Below, one piece after another: positions 29,751 through 37,666 of a stretch of 64,000 bases of DNA (position 1 is the first letter of the stretch; every line of letters begins with the position of its first letter). The translations under genes were made by a program, and so were the position numbers. The stretch covers positions 1 to 64,000 of the forward strand of contig CAWHEF010000002.1 in assembly GCA_963828385.1 (NCBI GenBank), read 5' to 3'. The notes under the pieces are model-generated. The model was not told the origin of the DNA and searched no databases. It saw only the letters and a program-made list of their open reading frames with translations. Origin of the DNA: Bog-756 sp963828385. Lineage in GTDB: Bacteria > Actinomycetota > Acidimicrobiia > Acidimicrobiales > RAAP-2.

Positions 29751-30853
29751 CGTGTCTCCTTCTTCCTGTCGTCGACAACCATGGCATCGAGGGCGGCCCG
29801 GAGCACCCGGGTCCGATAGTCCGAGGACACCGCCGTGTAGAGCGCGGTCGTCGCCGAGTGCATGTGGCCGACTTGTTGTTGGACGAAGAGCGCGTCGAAG
29901 CCGTCTTCGATCAGGTGAGTCACATAGGAGTGGCGGAGACAGTGCGGGCTGAGCCCGGCGGGCAGCCCGGCATCGGCCGCAGCAACGGCGAAGGCAACCT
30001 GCACCCGGTGCTCGCTCACCCGCTCACCCCGCTCCGAGGGCCACAGTGTCGATGCATCCGGACGCCAGGCGGGCAGGATCTCGCCGACCCACTCGTCGAG
30101 CACTTCGGCCGCCCAGTCCATGACGCAGAGCACGCCCCGGCGCCGAGGCGCAGAGCCGTTCGACGCCTTGGCGAACCGGACGTGGCAGACCCCGAACGAT
30201 CCGAACTCTGCGGCCTTGGGGTTCCGGGTGAAGTCGCAGCGCTCCAGCATCACGAGCTCGTGGCGGCGCAACCCGAAGGCATAGGCGGTCTTCAACATGA
30301 CCGCGTCCCGGAAGGCCGGAGCCCAACCCTTCGCACCCCGGGCCCGCACGGCCACCGCCCGTTCGTCGGCCGCGTCGAAGAGTGCCTGGCACTCGGCCTT
30401 GGTGAGTGGCCGGCGCGACGGGACGGCCTCGGTGTCGACCACGTGCGTGGCCAGATTGTCCGGGGTGCAGATCTGGACGGGGTGGGTGCCGAAGCGCTCG
30501 AGGCAGGTCGTCGACCAGCCATAGGCGGGGTCGCAGACATAGGCGAGGAAGGAGGCGACGACCCGTCCATAGGAACGGATGGTGGAACGCGTGCGCTTGT
30601 CCTGATCGCGCAAGCCGGCCGCCCACGACTCGAAGTCCTCGGGGCTCCACCGCCACGGAGGCGCACCCACTGCGTCGCCGAACCGGCGGACCACTCGGCC
30701 ACCGGCCTCGACCGTCGCGAACGAGAGATTCCGGGCGAGGCGTTGGGTCTGCCAACCCGAGAGCATCTCCTCGAAGAGGGCCGCCTCGGCACCGGGCATC
30801 GTCCCGTCGCCGACGAACCGGAGGTTCACCACCTGGCCGGTTCCGTGCGTCAT
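29747..30853 (-). CDS. Tyrosine recombinase of the transposon
   Basis: 368 residues with a core-binding domain and a complete catalytic set: Arg in FGLRRHELVML, HxxR in SPHCLRHSYVTHL, His in QQVGHMHSATT and Tyr in TALYTAV. The start ATG at 30,853 is preceded by gggaggtgg at good spacing; upstream codons in frame look non-coding. It heads a three-gene coupled operon. It resembles phage-integrase-family transposases that move elements without target duplication. Confidence 0.88.
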   Translation of the reverse strand: MTHGTGQVVNLRFVGDGTMPGAEAALFEEMLSGWQTQRLARNLSFATVEAGGRVVRRFGDAVGAPPWRWSPEDFESWAAGLRDQDKRTRSTIRSYGRVVASFLAYVCDPAYGWSTTCLERFGTHPVQICTPDNLATHVVDTEAVPSRRPLTKAECQALFDAADERAVAVRARGAKGWAPAFRDAVMLKTAYAFGLRRHELVMLERCDFTRNPKAAEFGSFGVCHVRFAKASNGSAPRRRGVLCVMDWAAEVLDEWVGEILPAWRPDASTLWPSERGERVSEHRVQVAFAVAAADAGLPAGLSPHCLRHSYVTHLIEDGFDALFVQQQVGHMHSATTALYTAVSSDYRTRVLRAALDAMVVDDRKKETR

Positions 30854-31062
30854 TCCACCTCCCGTCTGTCGGATCAGATGATTGGATCCCTCATAGCGGC
30901 GACGCATCCAATCCGAAATTCCATCATCCAATGAGAGCGATCGCGCGGATCCAGCAGGTGGGCGGGAACTTCCGCCGCCCTCGACGGTCATCGGATCGGC
31001 CCCGTCGCCATCACGACCAGGGAAAAGAAGCCCAGTTCAGGGCCCGTAGTGGCGCTCGCCGC

Positions 31063-31089
31063 GAATACGCATCGGATCGAATACGAGCG
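31063..31089 (-). repeat. Right end of the recombinase transposon
   Basis: Reads on the minus strand CGCT, CGTATTC, nine bases, CGTATTC, matching the left end in layout. Bases 31,090-31,310 show no clear gene. Confidence 0.75.
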
Positions 31090-31316
31090 ATTCTCTGATC
31101 TTCGTAGAGAAGGTTCTCACACACCCTCCGCATCCTGGCCTGGCTGACGCTTCGTGCTGGCCGAACACTGGTGCGGTGCGCCGGCGGGCGCCGCAGGCAG
31201 CCCCGCCGGCTGAGCAGCCAATCCATGAAGGAATTGAGATCGGCTCTCGTCAATAGCCAGATCGGTTCCTGTCCTTCTCCACCAGCGCAGATGTCGTTCG
31301 TTCCGCGAGATCCAGG

Positions 31317-32470
31317 ATGTGCAGGCACCGCCGCCGCAGCGTCATCGTCCGACGTGACCGGGAGGGCGACACGCTCGACGTCACCCAGGTGATGAACGAC
31401 GATGCGGTGGCCTTCTCTCGGGCGGTCACTGACGCCGGTGAGCATCCCGAGGTGGTCATCGAAGCGACGTACGGGTGGTACTGGGCGGCCGACGTGCTGG
31501 CCGAGATCGGCGCGACAGTGCATCTGGCCCATCCCCTCGGGGAACAACTGGGGGAACCGGCGGGTCAAAAACGACGAGCGCGACGCCGCCGACCTGGTCG
31601 ACTTGTTGCGCCTGGGCCGTCTGGCCGAGGCGTGGATCGCCCCGCCGGAGGTCCGCGAGCTGCGGGAGCTGGTCCGCTACCGGGCCAAGCTGGTCCGCCT
31701 GCGCACGGGCCTGAAGGCCCAGGTCCACGCGGTGCTGGCCAAGGAAGGCGTGCGCCGTGCCGATGACCGACCTGTTCGGCTCGGCCGGCCACGCCCTGCT
31801 CGACACGTGCCAGCTGGGCGACGCCTACCGGGTGCGGGTCGAGTAGCCTGCGGGACCTGATCGAGATGCTACGACCGCGAGATCGCGCATGTTCGACGGC
31901 GCATCGAGTCGGCGAGCTTGCCGGCCACCAGGGCTACGGGGCCATCCAGGCCATCCCCGGGGTCGGCCCGGTGCTCGGCCGCGGTGTTCGTGGCCGAGAT
32001 CGGCGACGTCACCCGTTTCGCGGCCGCCGACCAGCTGGCCCGTGGGCCGGGCTGACCCCCGCCACCGGGAGTCCGACACCAACGTCCGGCGCGGTCACGA
32101 TCACCAAACAGGGATCCCGTCTGGTGCGCTGGGCGGCGGTCGAGGCGGCGCAACGCCAGGCGCACGGCACCACGCCTCCGCGCCGACTTCACACGCATCA
32201 CCGCGCCCACGGCGCGACCGGCGGGGCAACAAGATCGCCCGGGTGGCCGCGGCCCGCAAGATCGTCACCCTCGTCTACTACGGCCTGCGCGACGGCGAGA
32301 TCCGCTGCCTGGCCCGAGGCGAGCGTGACCCGGTCCGGACACCGCCGGGCGCGAGGTCGTTGTGTGTCATGGCCCCCGGCCCCGCCGGCGAGGCCGCGCT
32401 CTTGATTGATCCCGTCTGGCTGGTGGCCGCAACACTCCATGCCGCCTCGAGCGGCGCAGGAATGACTGGC
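31317..32470 (+). pseudogene. IS110-family transposase, frameshifted
   Basis: Spliced frames give a DEDD-type transposase: the acidic residue in VVIEATYGWYWAADVLAE, NDERDAADLVDLLRLGRLAE (base 31,570), the helical KLVRLRTGLKAQVHAVLAKEG, and the C-terminal DQLARWAGLTP with KQGSRLVRWAAVEAAQ. The first catalytic Asp region is missing, so the 5' end is truncated. Breaks fall near 31,565, 31,760, 31,845, 31,970, 32,050 and 32,180. Inactive as written. Confidence 0.75.
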
Positions 32471-32753
32471 AGCCGCTCCGGCCTGCCCCACCGAAGATCA
32501 CTTCGGACCTGGAGAAGTTACCTGGTGTCCCCATCGACGAACAAGGACGTGATAACGACGATCGACTGAATCTCGACCGCATCCGAAGTCTGCGCCAGCC
32601 GACCTCCTCGGCGTCAAGGCTCCCCGCTGGCGGCTACGCCGGCCTTGACCCCGACTCGACGCTGGCACGCGCCCGCGTTCGGGTCGAGAAAGGGTGCATA
32701 CGGAGGCAATTCCATATCAAAGGGACTTGACACGAGCCACTCCTTCAGGAATG

Positions 32754-32823
32754 ACACTTCTTGGCCAGGCTGTCCTTTCATGACACCGCCTACGGAATCA
32801 CGCCGCTCAATTCGGCATCGCGG
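32754..32823 (+). repeat. Imperfect copy of the rep leader
   Basis: About 70 bases resembling 32,938-33,007 (acacttcttg, ccaggctg, then tgacaccgc and cgctcaattcggca). Bases 32,471-32,963 otherwise hold no gene that I can support. Confidence 0.55.
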
Positions 32824-32963
32824 GTGCCCCGACGGCCTCGCCCCGTCCGCTGGCGCAGTCACCGGGTTGTCCATCCCGTATCGGCCAGATTCGGACCGAA
32901 GGAGCCTCACAAAAGACCAGTTCAGGGTACAAAGTTCACACTTCTTGACCAGGCTGCCCTTCC

Positions 32964-34430
32964 GTGAGGACCGCACCGACCAAACCCCGCTCAACTCGGC
33001 ACGACCGAGGACGAGGGAGTGACGATCCCGTGATCATCGATCTCGGTAGGCAAGCCCGGATGATCGAGGGCATCCTGTCCCGGTTGAAGTCACCCGGGGG
33101 TGCCTCCGGCTTCTGTGCCCAGGTGCGGGGGGCCCGCTGCTGTCGGCATCCGGTCCGGCTGTCGGGAAAGATCACCGGACCGGTTGATGGGGGCGGAAAG
33201 ATCCTTTTCGACACCCGCTCCCTACCCGACGGCGTGTTGTTGAAGGCCTGTGGGTCCCGAAGGGAGTCGGTCTGTCCACCCTGTGCCTCCCTCTACCGGG
33301 GTGATGCCTTCGCTTTGGTGGCCGCAGGGCTCCGGGGTGGAAAGGACATCCCCGAGACCATCTCGGATCATCCGGCCGTCCTGCTTACCCTTACCGCTCC
33401 GAGCTTCGGGGCCGTCCACCGGCACCGGAAAGACGGGACCTGTAACCCAACCGGTCTGCGCTGTCCCCACGGGAGGGCCCTTGTCTGTGCCCGGCGCCAC
33501 CCCGAAACCGACCCCGCCCTCGGCCAGGCACTGTGTCCAAAGTGCTACGACTACCAAGGAGCCGTGCTCTTCAACGCCGGGATCTCCGAGTTGTGGCGGC
33601 GCACCACCATCTACGGCCTTCGGGCCCTCGGAACCCTCACCGGCATGTCGGCCCGAGAGGCGGCCCGCACCCTGCGGCTGTCCTACGTCAAGGTGGTGGA
33701 GTTCCAACGCCGCGGCTCGGTCCATCTCCACGCCCTGGTGAGAGTGGACCTCCGGGGCGACGAACACGGTAAGGCCCCCGAAGGCATCGACGCCGACAGA
33801 TTGGCTGTCGCCCTGCGGATCGCCGCCCGGAAGGTGAGTGCCCCACGACCCGGAGGGAATCCCGATGGCCGGATGAACTGGGGACACCAGATCGATGCCG
33901 CCGTTGTCACCGACGCCGAACAGGGCCGCAAAAGAGCGGCTGCCTATTTGGCGAAGTACGCCACCAAGGGCTCCGACGAGGCCGGCATCCTCGATCACCG
34001 CCTCCGAGCCGGGATCCCGAGGGACGAAAGGTTGCCCAATCATCTCGCCTCCCTGGTCGAGACGGCCTGGGAACTGGGGTGTGAGTCCAAGCTGGCCGAT
34101 CTGCGGCTGCGCCTCTGGGCCCATACCTGTGGGTTCCGGGGCCACTTCCTCACCAAATCACGGAACTACTCCACGACCTTCGGGGTCCTGCGGACCGAAC
34201 GACAACGATGGCGACTGGCCGAACTCCACGGCAAAGACACCGACGAAGACACCACCGCAGCCGACGGTGAGATCCGTGAGTGGAGCTACGAGGGCTCTGG
34301 TTACAAGACCATCGGGGATGTGTGCCTGGCCCGGAACCTGGAGGAGGAAGCCCGGCTCGGTTGGTGGATGGCGCGCGAAGAAGTGGCCGCCAACACATGG
34401 TCGGAGACGTCGACCGGGGAGGACGGCTGA
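32964..34430 (+). CDS. RepSA-like rolling-circle replication initiator
   Basis: A 488-residue initiator of the pSAM2 RepSA type, which nicks the element's origin to start rolling-circle replication after excision. Seen: a Cys-rich front (CRHPVRLSGKI), the motif-1 region LLTLTAPSFGAVH, paired CPHGR/CPKCYDY cysteines, the metal-binding HUH motif in GSVHLHALVRVD (~residue 250) and the catalytic tyrosines in AAYLAKYATKGS. The frame is open from 32,964, but a GTG at 33,030 with a better ribosome site (gagggag) is an alternative start. Its stop overlaps the excisionase ATG by one base. Confidence 0.88.
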   Translation: MRTAPTKPRSTRHDRGRGSDDPVIIDLGRQARMIEGILSRLKSPGGASGFCAQVRGARCCRHPVRLSGKITGPVDGGGKILFDTRSLPDGVLLKACGSRRESVCPPCASLYRGDAFALVAAGLRGGKDIPETISDHPAVLLTLTAPSFGAVHRHRKDGTCNPTGLRCPHGRALVCARRHPETDPALGQALCPKCYDYQGAVLFNAGISELWRRTTIYGLRALGTLTGMSAREAARTLRLSYVKVVEFQRRGSVHLHALVRVDLRGDEHGKAPEGIDADRLAVALRIAARKVSAPRPGGNPDGRMNWGHQIDAAVVTDAEQGRKRAAAYLAKYATKGSDEAGILDHRLRAGIPRDERLPNHLASLVETAWELGCESKLADLRLRLWAHTCGFRGHFLTKSRNYSTTFGVLRTERQRWRLAELHGKDTDEDTTAADGEIREWSYEGSGYKTIGDVCLARNLEEEARLGWWMAREEVAANTWSETSTGEDG

Positions 34431-34750
34431 TGGCGAAGGCCTCCGTCGAAGCTCCGGCCCTCCTGGACATGGAAGGGGTGGCCCATTGGCTGTCTACCTC
34501 CACTCGTCACGTCCAGCGCCTGGTCACCGAAAGACGCATCCGCCACGTGAAGGTGGGCCATTTCGTCCGCTTCGACCCGGTCGACGTCGCCGCCTGGATC
34601 GAGGAGCAGAAGGTCGACATCGGATCCGGGGACGAATATCCGCCGACTACCATTGATGCCGAACGGCAGGTCGCGCCGACTGCCCCACCGACGAGGCGCC
34701 CAACCAGTGCCGCCGAGGTCCTTGCCCGGTGGCAGGCACGGGCGAGGTAG
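34430..34750 (+). CDS. xis: Excisionase (AlpA/MerR-type HTH)
   Basis: 106 residues with a winged HTH of the excisionase class (LLDMEGVAHWLSTSTRHVQR, then RIRHVKVGHFVRFDPVDVAAW). Such proteins bend attachment-site DNA and direct the integrase to excise. It is coupled to rep at one side and lies three bases before int, so rep-xis-int form one operon. Confidence 0.85.
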   Translation: MAKASVEAPALLDMEGVAHWLSTSTRHVQRLVTERRIRHVKVGHFVRFDPVDVAAWIEEQKVDIGSGDEYPPTTIDAERQVAPTAPPTRRPTSAAEVLARWQARAR

Positions 34751-34753
34751 GGC

Positions 34754-35968
34754 ATGGCAGGTCGGCGAAGCTTCGGAAGCGTCCGCAAACGAGGACAGGG
34801 GTGGGAGGCGTCCTACTGGAACAATGGGCGTCGCCACGTCGCCCCTTCGGCGTTTCCCACCAAAACCGAGGCCACCGAATACCTGTCGTCGGTCCAGACC
34901 GCCATCCACCGGAACGCCTGGGTCGATCCGGCGGCGGGACGCATGCTCTTCGAGGTGGTGGCGGCCCAGTGGTTCGTGTCGAATCCGGCCAAACGCGAGT
35001 CGACGCTGGCCCGTGAGGAGGTATCGCTCCGAGTCCACATCATCCCCACTTTGGGTCAGCGTCGCCTGGATCAGATTTCGCCATTTTCCATCCAGCAGTT
35101 GGTGAACGAGTGGGCCCAGCACAGGGAAGCCCGGAGCGTTCGGCGAGACTACGACGTCGTCCGGGCGGTCTTTTCCTATGCCGTCGCCAACGACTGGCTG
35201 GCCCGTTCCCCGTGCCGGAATATCCGACTCCCGGCGTTCGACCGGTCGAAGCGCCACGACCTCACCCCCGACGACGTCGCCAACATCGCCGACGGCATAC
35301 CCGAACGGTACCGGCCGATGGTATGGATCGGTGCGGTGCTCGGGCTCCGGTGGTCGGAAGTAATCGGGCTCAAGGTCGGTCGAGTGGACCTCGAGGCGAG
35401 GACCCTGATGGTGGCCGAGTCGATCACCCGAGGTTTCGGCGGTGAGCTGGTGACCGGGCCGCCCAAGTCGTCGGCCGGATGCCGGACGGTGACCATGCCA
35501 CCGACGATCGCCGACCTGTTGGGCGATCACCTGATAGCGGCGGGCATCACCGACGACCCAGAGGCGTTGGTGTTCACCAACACGACGGGACGGGCGATCC
35601 GCTACGACAACTGGCGCCGCCGCGTGTGGCTGCCGGTCACCCGGACGGCGGGCTGCGAGGGTGCCGGATTCCACGACCTCCGCCGGTTGGCGGCGACGTC
35701 ACTGGTGCTGTCCGGGGTGGACGTCAAGACGGCCCAGGTCCGACTGGGGCACAGCGATCCCCGCCTCACGCTGGCTGTCTACGCTTCCGCTCCGGTGGAG
35801 GCCGACCGGGCGGCGGCTGATCGTTTAGAGGATCGATTCTTCGGCGACAGGAGCCCCGGATCCAATAGAGCCAGATCCGTTCGCGCCGAGATCGCGCCAA
35901 ATCGGTCCAATTTCGGGGATCCGCCGGACGGGCGGTCAGCAGCACAACGATCTGACCTGGGCCGATAA
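34754..35968 (+). CDS. int: Site-specific tyrosine integrase of the element
   Basis: 404 residues: N-terminal arm-binding domain (FGSVRKRGQGWEASYW), SAM-like core-binding domain (~70-170) and catalytic domain with Arg in VLGLRWSEVIG, HxxR in FHDLRRLAATS, His in LGHSDPRLT and Tyr in LAVYASAP. The stop codon ends at the first base before attR, so the gene reads up to the attachment site, and the 3' coding region also contains the arm-type repeat. It should integrate the element into tRNA-Pro. Confidence 0.93.
   Translation: MAGRRSFGSVRKRGQGWEASYWNNGRRHVAPSAFPTKTEATEYLSSVQTAIHRNAWVDPAAGRMLFEVVAAQWFVSNPAKRESTLAREEVSLRVHIIPTLGQRRLDQISPFSIQQLVNEWAQHREARSVRRDYDVVRAVFSYAVANDWLARSPCRNIRLPAFDRSKRHDLTPDDVANIADGIPERYRPMVWIGAVLGLRWSEVIGLKVGRVDLEARTLMVAESITRGFGGELVTGPPKSSAGCRTVTMPPTIADLLGDHLIAAGITDDPEALVFTNTTGRAIRYDNWRRRVWLPVTRTAGCEGAGFHDLRRLAATSLVLSGVDVKTAQVRLGHSDPRLTLAVYASAPVEADRAAADRLEDRFFGDRSPGSNRARSVRAEIAPNRSNFGDPPDGRSAAQRSDLGR
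35887..35902 (+). promoter_or_regulatory. Putative integrase arm-type site, right
   Basis: Exact 16-base match to 16,386-16,401, located inside the 3' end of int. Confidence 0.5.
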
Positions 35969-36014
35969 GTGGTCGGGCTGCCCGGATTTGAACCGGGGAC
36001 CTCTGCGTCCCGAA
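35969..36014. repeat. attR: 46-bp direct repeat within tRNA-Pro
   Basis: The 3' half of tRNA-Pro through the anticodon loop, identical to attL. Confidence 0.92.
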
Positions 36015-36047
36015 CGCAGCGCGCTAACCAAACTGCGCCACAGCCCG
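35970..36047 (-). tRNA. tRNA-Pro(CGG), integration target
   Basis: Acceptor arms CGGGCTG/CAGCCCG pair, the anticodon stem CTGCG/CGCAG frames TTCGGGA with anticodon CGG, and an ACCA end is encoded. The gene is intact, with its 5' half from the chromosome and its 3' half supplied by the element. Confidence 0.96.
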
Positions 36048-36087
36048 TGGCTCGGGGCCACCGGCGGCGACCCCAGGACAAGCGATG

Positions 36088-37194
36088 CTATCGGACCGAG
36101 GTAGACCCGGTTCCTCCGCCCACCGGCCCAGTACCGGTGCGGCTCCCCGGGCCAGTGTCGACAGCAGATCCAGCCGGCCGTCCCGCTCCTTCAGCTGTTT
36201 GGCCCGCGCCGTCGGGCTCCGATCGATCGACGTTGCCGGTCAGGCGTGTGGCCACCACTTTGGCGATGCGACGCCGGTCCATCTCGGCCACCCTGAGATG
36301 CCACCCTTCCACGTCGAGCACCTCGCCTTCGTCGGGAATGTGGCCGAAGCCGTCGAAGAGGTATCCACCGAGGGTGTCGTAGTCCGCCTCGGGCACGGCG
36401 ATGCCGAGCCGGTCCCGCACGTCGTCGACGCTCGTCCGGCCGTCCAAGAGCCAGCGTGCCCGGTCGACCCGCACCATCTCCGGCTCGTCGTCCTGGTCGA
36501 ACTCGTCGGGCAGGTCGCCGACCAGCGCCCCGAGCAGGTCCTTGACCGTGACCACTCCTTCGACGCCACCGTGCTCGTCGACCACCACGGCGAATCCCCG
36601 ACGGTGGTTCCGCATGTCGGCGAGGACGTCGAGCACGAGGTGGGACTCGGGGACGAGGAACGGCTGGCGGATCCGTCGCGAGATGTCGAGAGGGCTCGGT
36701 GCTCTCGGAACCGGTGTTGTCGTGGTATCTCCCGAAGGACCTGTCCCCGGCCCCGCGCTGTCGACCGCCCAACCGGCGCGGAAAAGATCGTTGACGAACA
36801 GCACCCCGATCAGATCGTCGAGGCTCTCCCCGCATACCGGAAAGCAACTATGACCGCTCTCACGGACGGCGCCGGCCACGGCGTCGATGGTGACCGGGAT
36901 GTGCAGTGCGACGACGTCCACCCGTGGCGTCATGACCTCCCGGACGACGGTGTCCCGCAAGTCATGGAGGGCATCGAGGATGATCTCCTCTTGGGCGTAG
37001 GCCGCCTCCGCTCCTTCGATCCCGTTTGCGCTACCCCGTCCGTCCCCCCCGCCGCCCCGATTCGCTCCTCGGGCGTCGCCGTCCCCTGCTCGGCTCTCCG
37101 CGACTCTGTCCCCGGCCGACCCACGGCGACGTCTGAGGATGCCCCGCCGCCCTAGTGGAGGCTCCTCGTCCGCTCGGCGTCGCAGAGGCGACAT
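36088..37194 (-). CDS. CorC/HlyC-type CBS-pair protein
   Basis: 368 residues without membrane helices. A Gly/Arg-rich front leads to VVREVMTPRVDVVAL and a CBS pair (~80-235, with an inserted Pro/Thr-rich loop), including FAVVVDEHGGVEGVVTVKDLLGALVG. A CorC_HlyC domain follows (LGGYLFDGFGHIPDEGE). CorC proteins assist magnesium/cobalt export or CNNM-type transport. The start at 37,194 drops 56 upstream codons with poor content. The tail is Gly/Thr-rich. Confidence 0.85.
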   Translation of the reverse strand: MSPLRRRADEEPPLGRRGILRRRRGSAGDRVAESRAGDGDARGANRGGGGDGRGSANGIEGAEAAYAQEEIILDALHDLRDTVVREVMTPRVDVVALHIPVTIDAVAGAVRESGHSCFPVCGESLDDLIGVLFVNDLFRAGWAVDSAGPGTGPSGDTTTTPVPRAPSPLDISRRIRQPFLVPESHLVLDVLADMRNHRRGFAVVVDEHGGVEGVVTVKDLLGALVGDLPDEFDQDDEPEMVRVDRARWLLDGRTSVDDVRDRLGIAVPEADYDTLGGYLFDGFGHIPDEGEVLDVEGWHLRVAEMDRRRIAKVVATRLTGNVDRSEPDGAGQTAEGAGRPAGSAVDTGPGSRTGTGPVGGGTGSTSVR

Positions 37195-37219
37195 GGCGCG
37201 AGGTGTCCGTGAGCGGCGC

Positions 37220-37654
37220 TCAGGCGCCGGCGGCTGCCGGTGCCGAGACGACCGACAGCGGCTGATAGGACTCGTCGTAGTACGTGCCGCCGTCGAGCAG
37301 TGCCGTGACGGCGCGCCGAAGCCTGATCGGGTCGAGCGGCTTGACCACCCATCCCTCGGCACCCGCTCGGCGGCCCAGGAAGACGTCGGGCCGCCGGTCC
37401 AGCAGCATGAGCACGGGAACGTGGCCGATCTTGCCGTACGAGGCCTCCAACCGGAGCTCGAGGCAGACCGCCATCCCGCCCATGTTCCCCATCTGGAGGT
37501 CGACCACCACCAGGTCGGGCTCGGCCTCGCTCACCATGGCCATGACCTCGGGCCCCGAGCGCGCCTCTGACACGATGATCCCCGGGCGCTCGGTGATGGA
37601 TCTCACCTCGCTTCGAACCGAGGGCGCGTCGCTCGCCACGAGGATGGTCGGCAC
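37220..37654 (-). CDS. Stand-alone response-regulator receiver protein
   Basis: 144 residues: VPTILVASDAPSVRS with the acidic pocket, the phosphorylatable Asp in DLVVVDLQMGNMGG (~50), and the conserved Lys in GWVVKPLDPIRLRRA. No output domain. The GTG at 37,654 is preferred over the one at 37,660 because a TAACCT hexamer lies 6 nt before it. It sits 25 bases after the CorC-like gene start and 3 bases from the GET3-like gene's stop. Confidence 0.85.
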   Translation of the reverse strand: MPTILVASDAPSVRSEVRSITERPGIIVSEARSGPEVMAMVSEAEPDLVVVDLQMGNMGGMAVCLELRLEASYGKIGHVPVLMLLDRRPDVFLGRRAGAEGWVVKPLDPIRLRRAVTALLDGGTYYDESYQPLSVVSAPAAAGA

Positions 37655-37660
37655 GGCCAC

Positions 37661-37666
37661 AGGTTA
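37661..37666 (-). promoter_or_regulatory. Leaderless -10 element of the receiver gene
   Basis: TAACCT on the minus strand, 6 nt before the GTG at 37,654. Confidence 0.5.

Larger units (their letters stand above)
27932..31089. mobile_element. Three-gene tyrosine-recombinase transposon
   Basis: About 3.16 kb bounded by the inverted 11-mer CGCTCGTATTC. Each end repeats CGTATTC (or CGTAATC) after a nine-base gap. Three minus-strand genes overlap by GTGA: recombinase, small HTH protein, and a large zinc-ribbon recombinase-like protein. It interrupts istA. The layout recalls Tn554 (TnpABC) and recombinase-in-trio elements but matches neither exactly. Confidence 0.75.
16203..36014. mobile_element. 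Integrative element in tRNA-Pro(CGG), AICE/pSAM2-like
   Basis: Two identical 46-bp direct repeats bound 19.8 kb. The right copy is the 3' half of an intact tRNA-Pro; the left copy is an orphan fragment. A rep-xis-int module adjoins the right end with the integrase stop touching the repeat, as in pSAM2-type actinomycete elements. No FtsK/TraB translocase or relaxase gene is seen, so it is probably not self-transmissible. Cargo includes a toxin-antitoxin pair, an RHS toxin and nested transposons. Confidence 0.88.

Noticed and set aside
32350..32960. A bridge-RNA locus for the IS110-family element
   Set aside because: IS110-family elements encode such RNAs in flanking non-coding DNA, but this copy is truncated at the 5' side and I cannot identify its ends or a fold.
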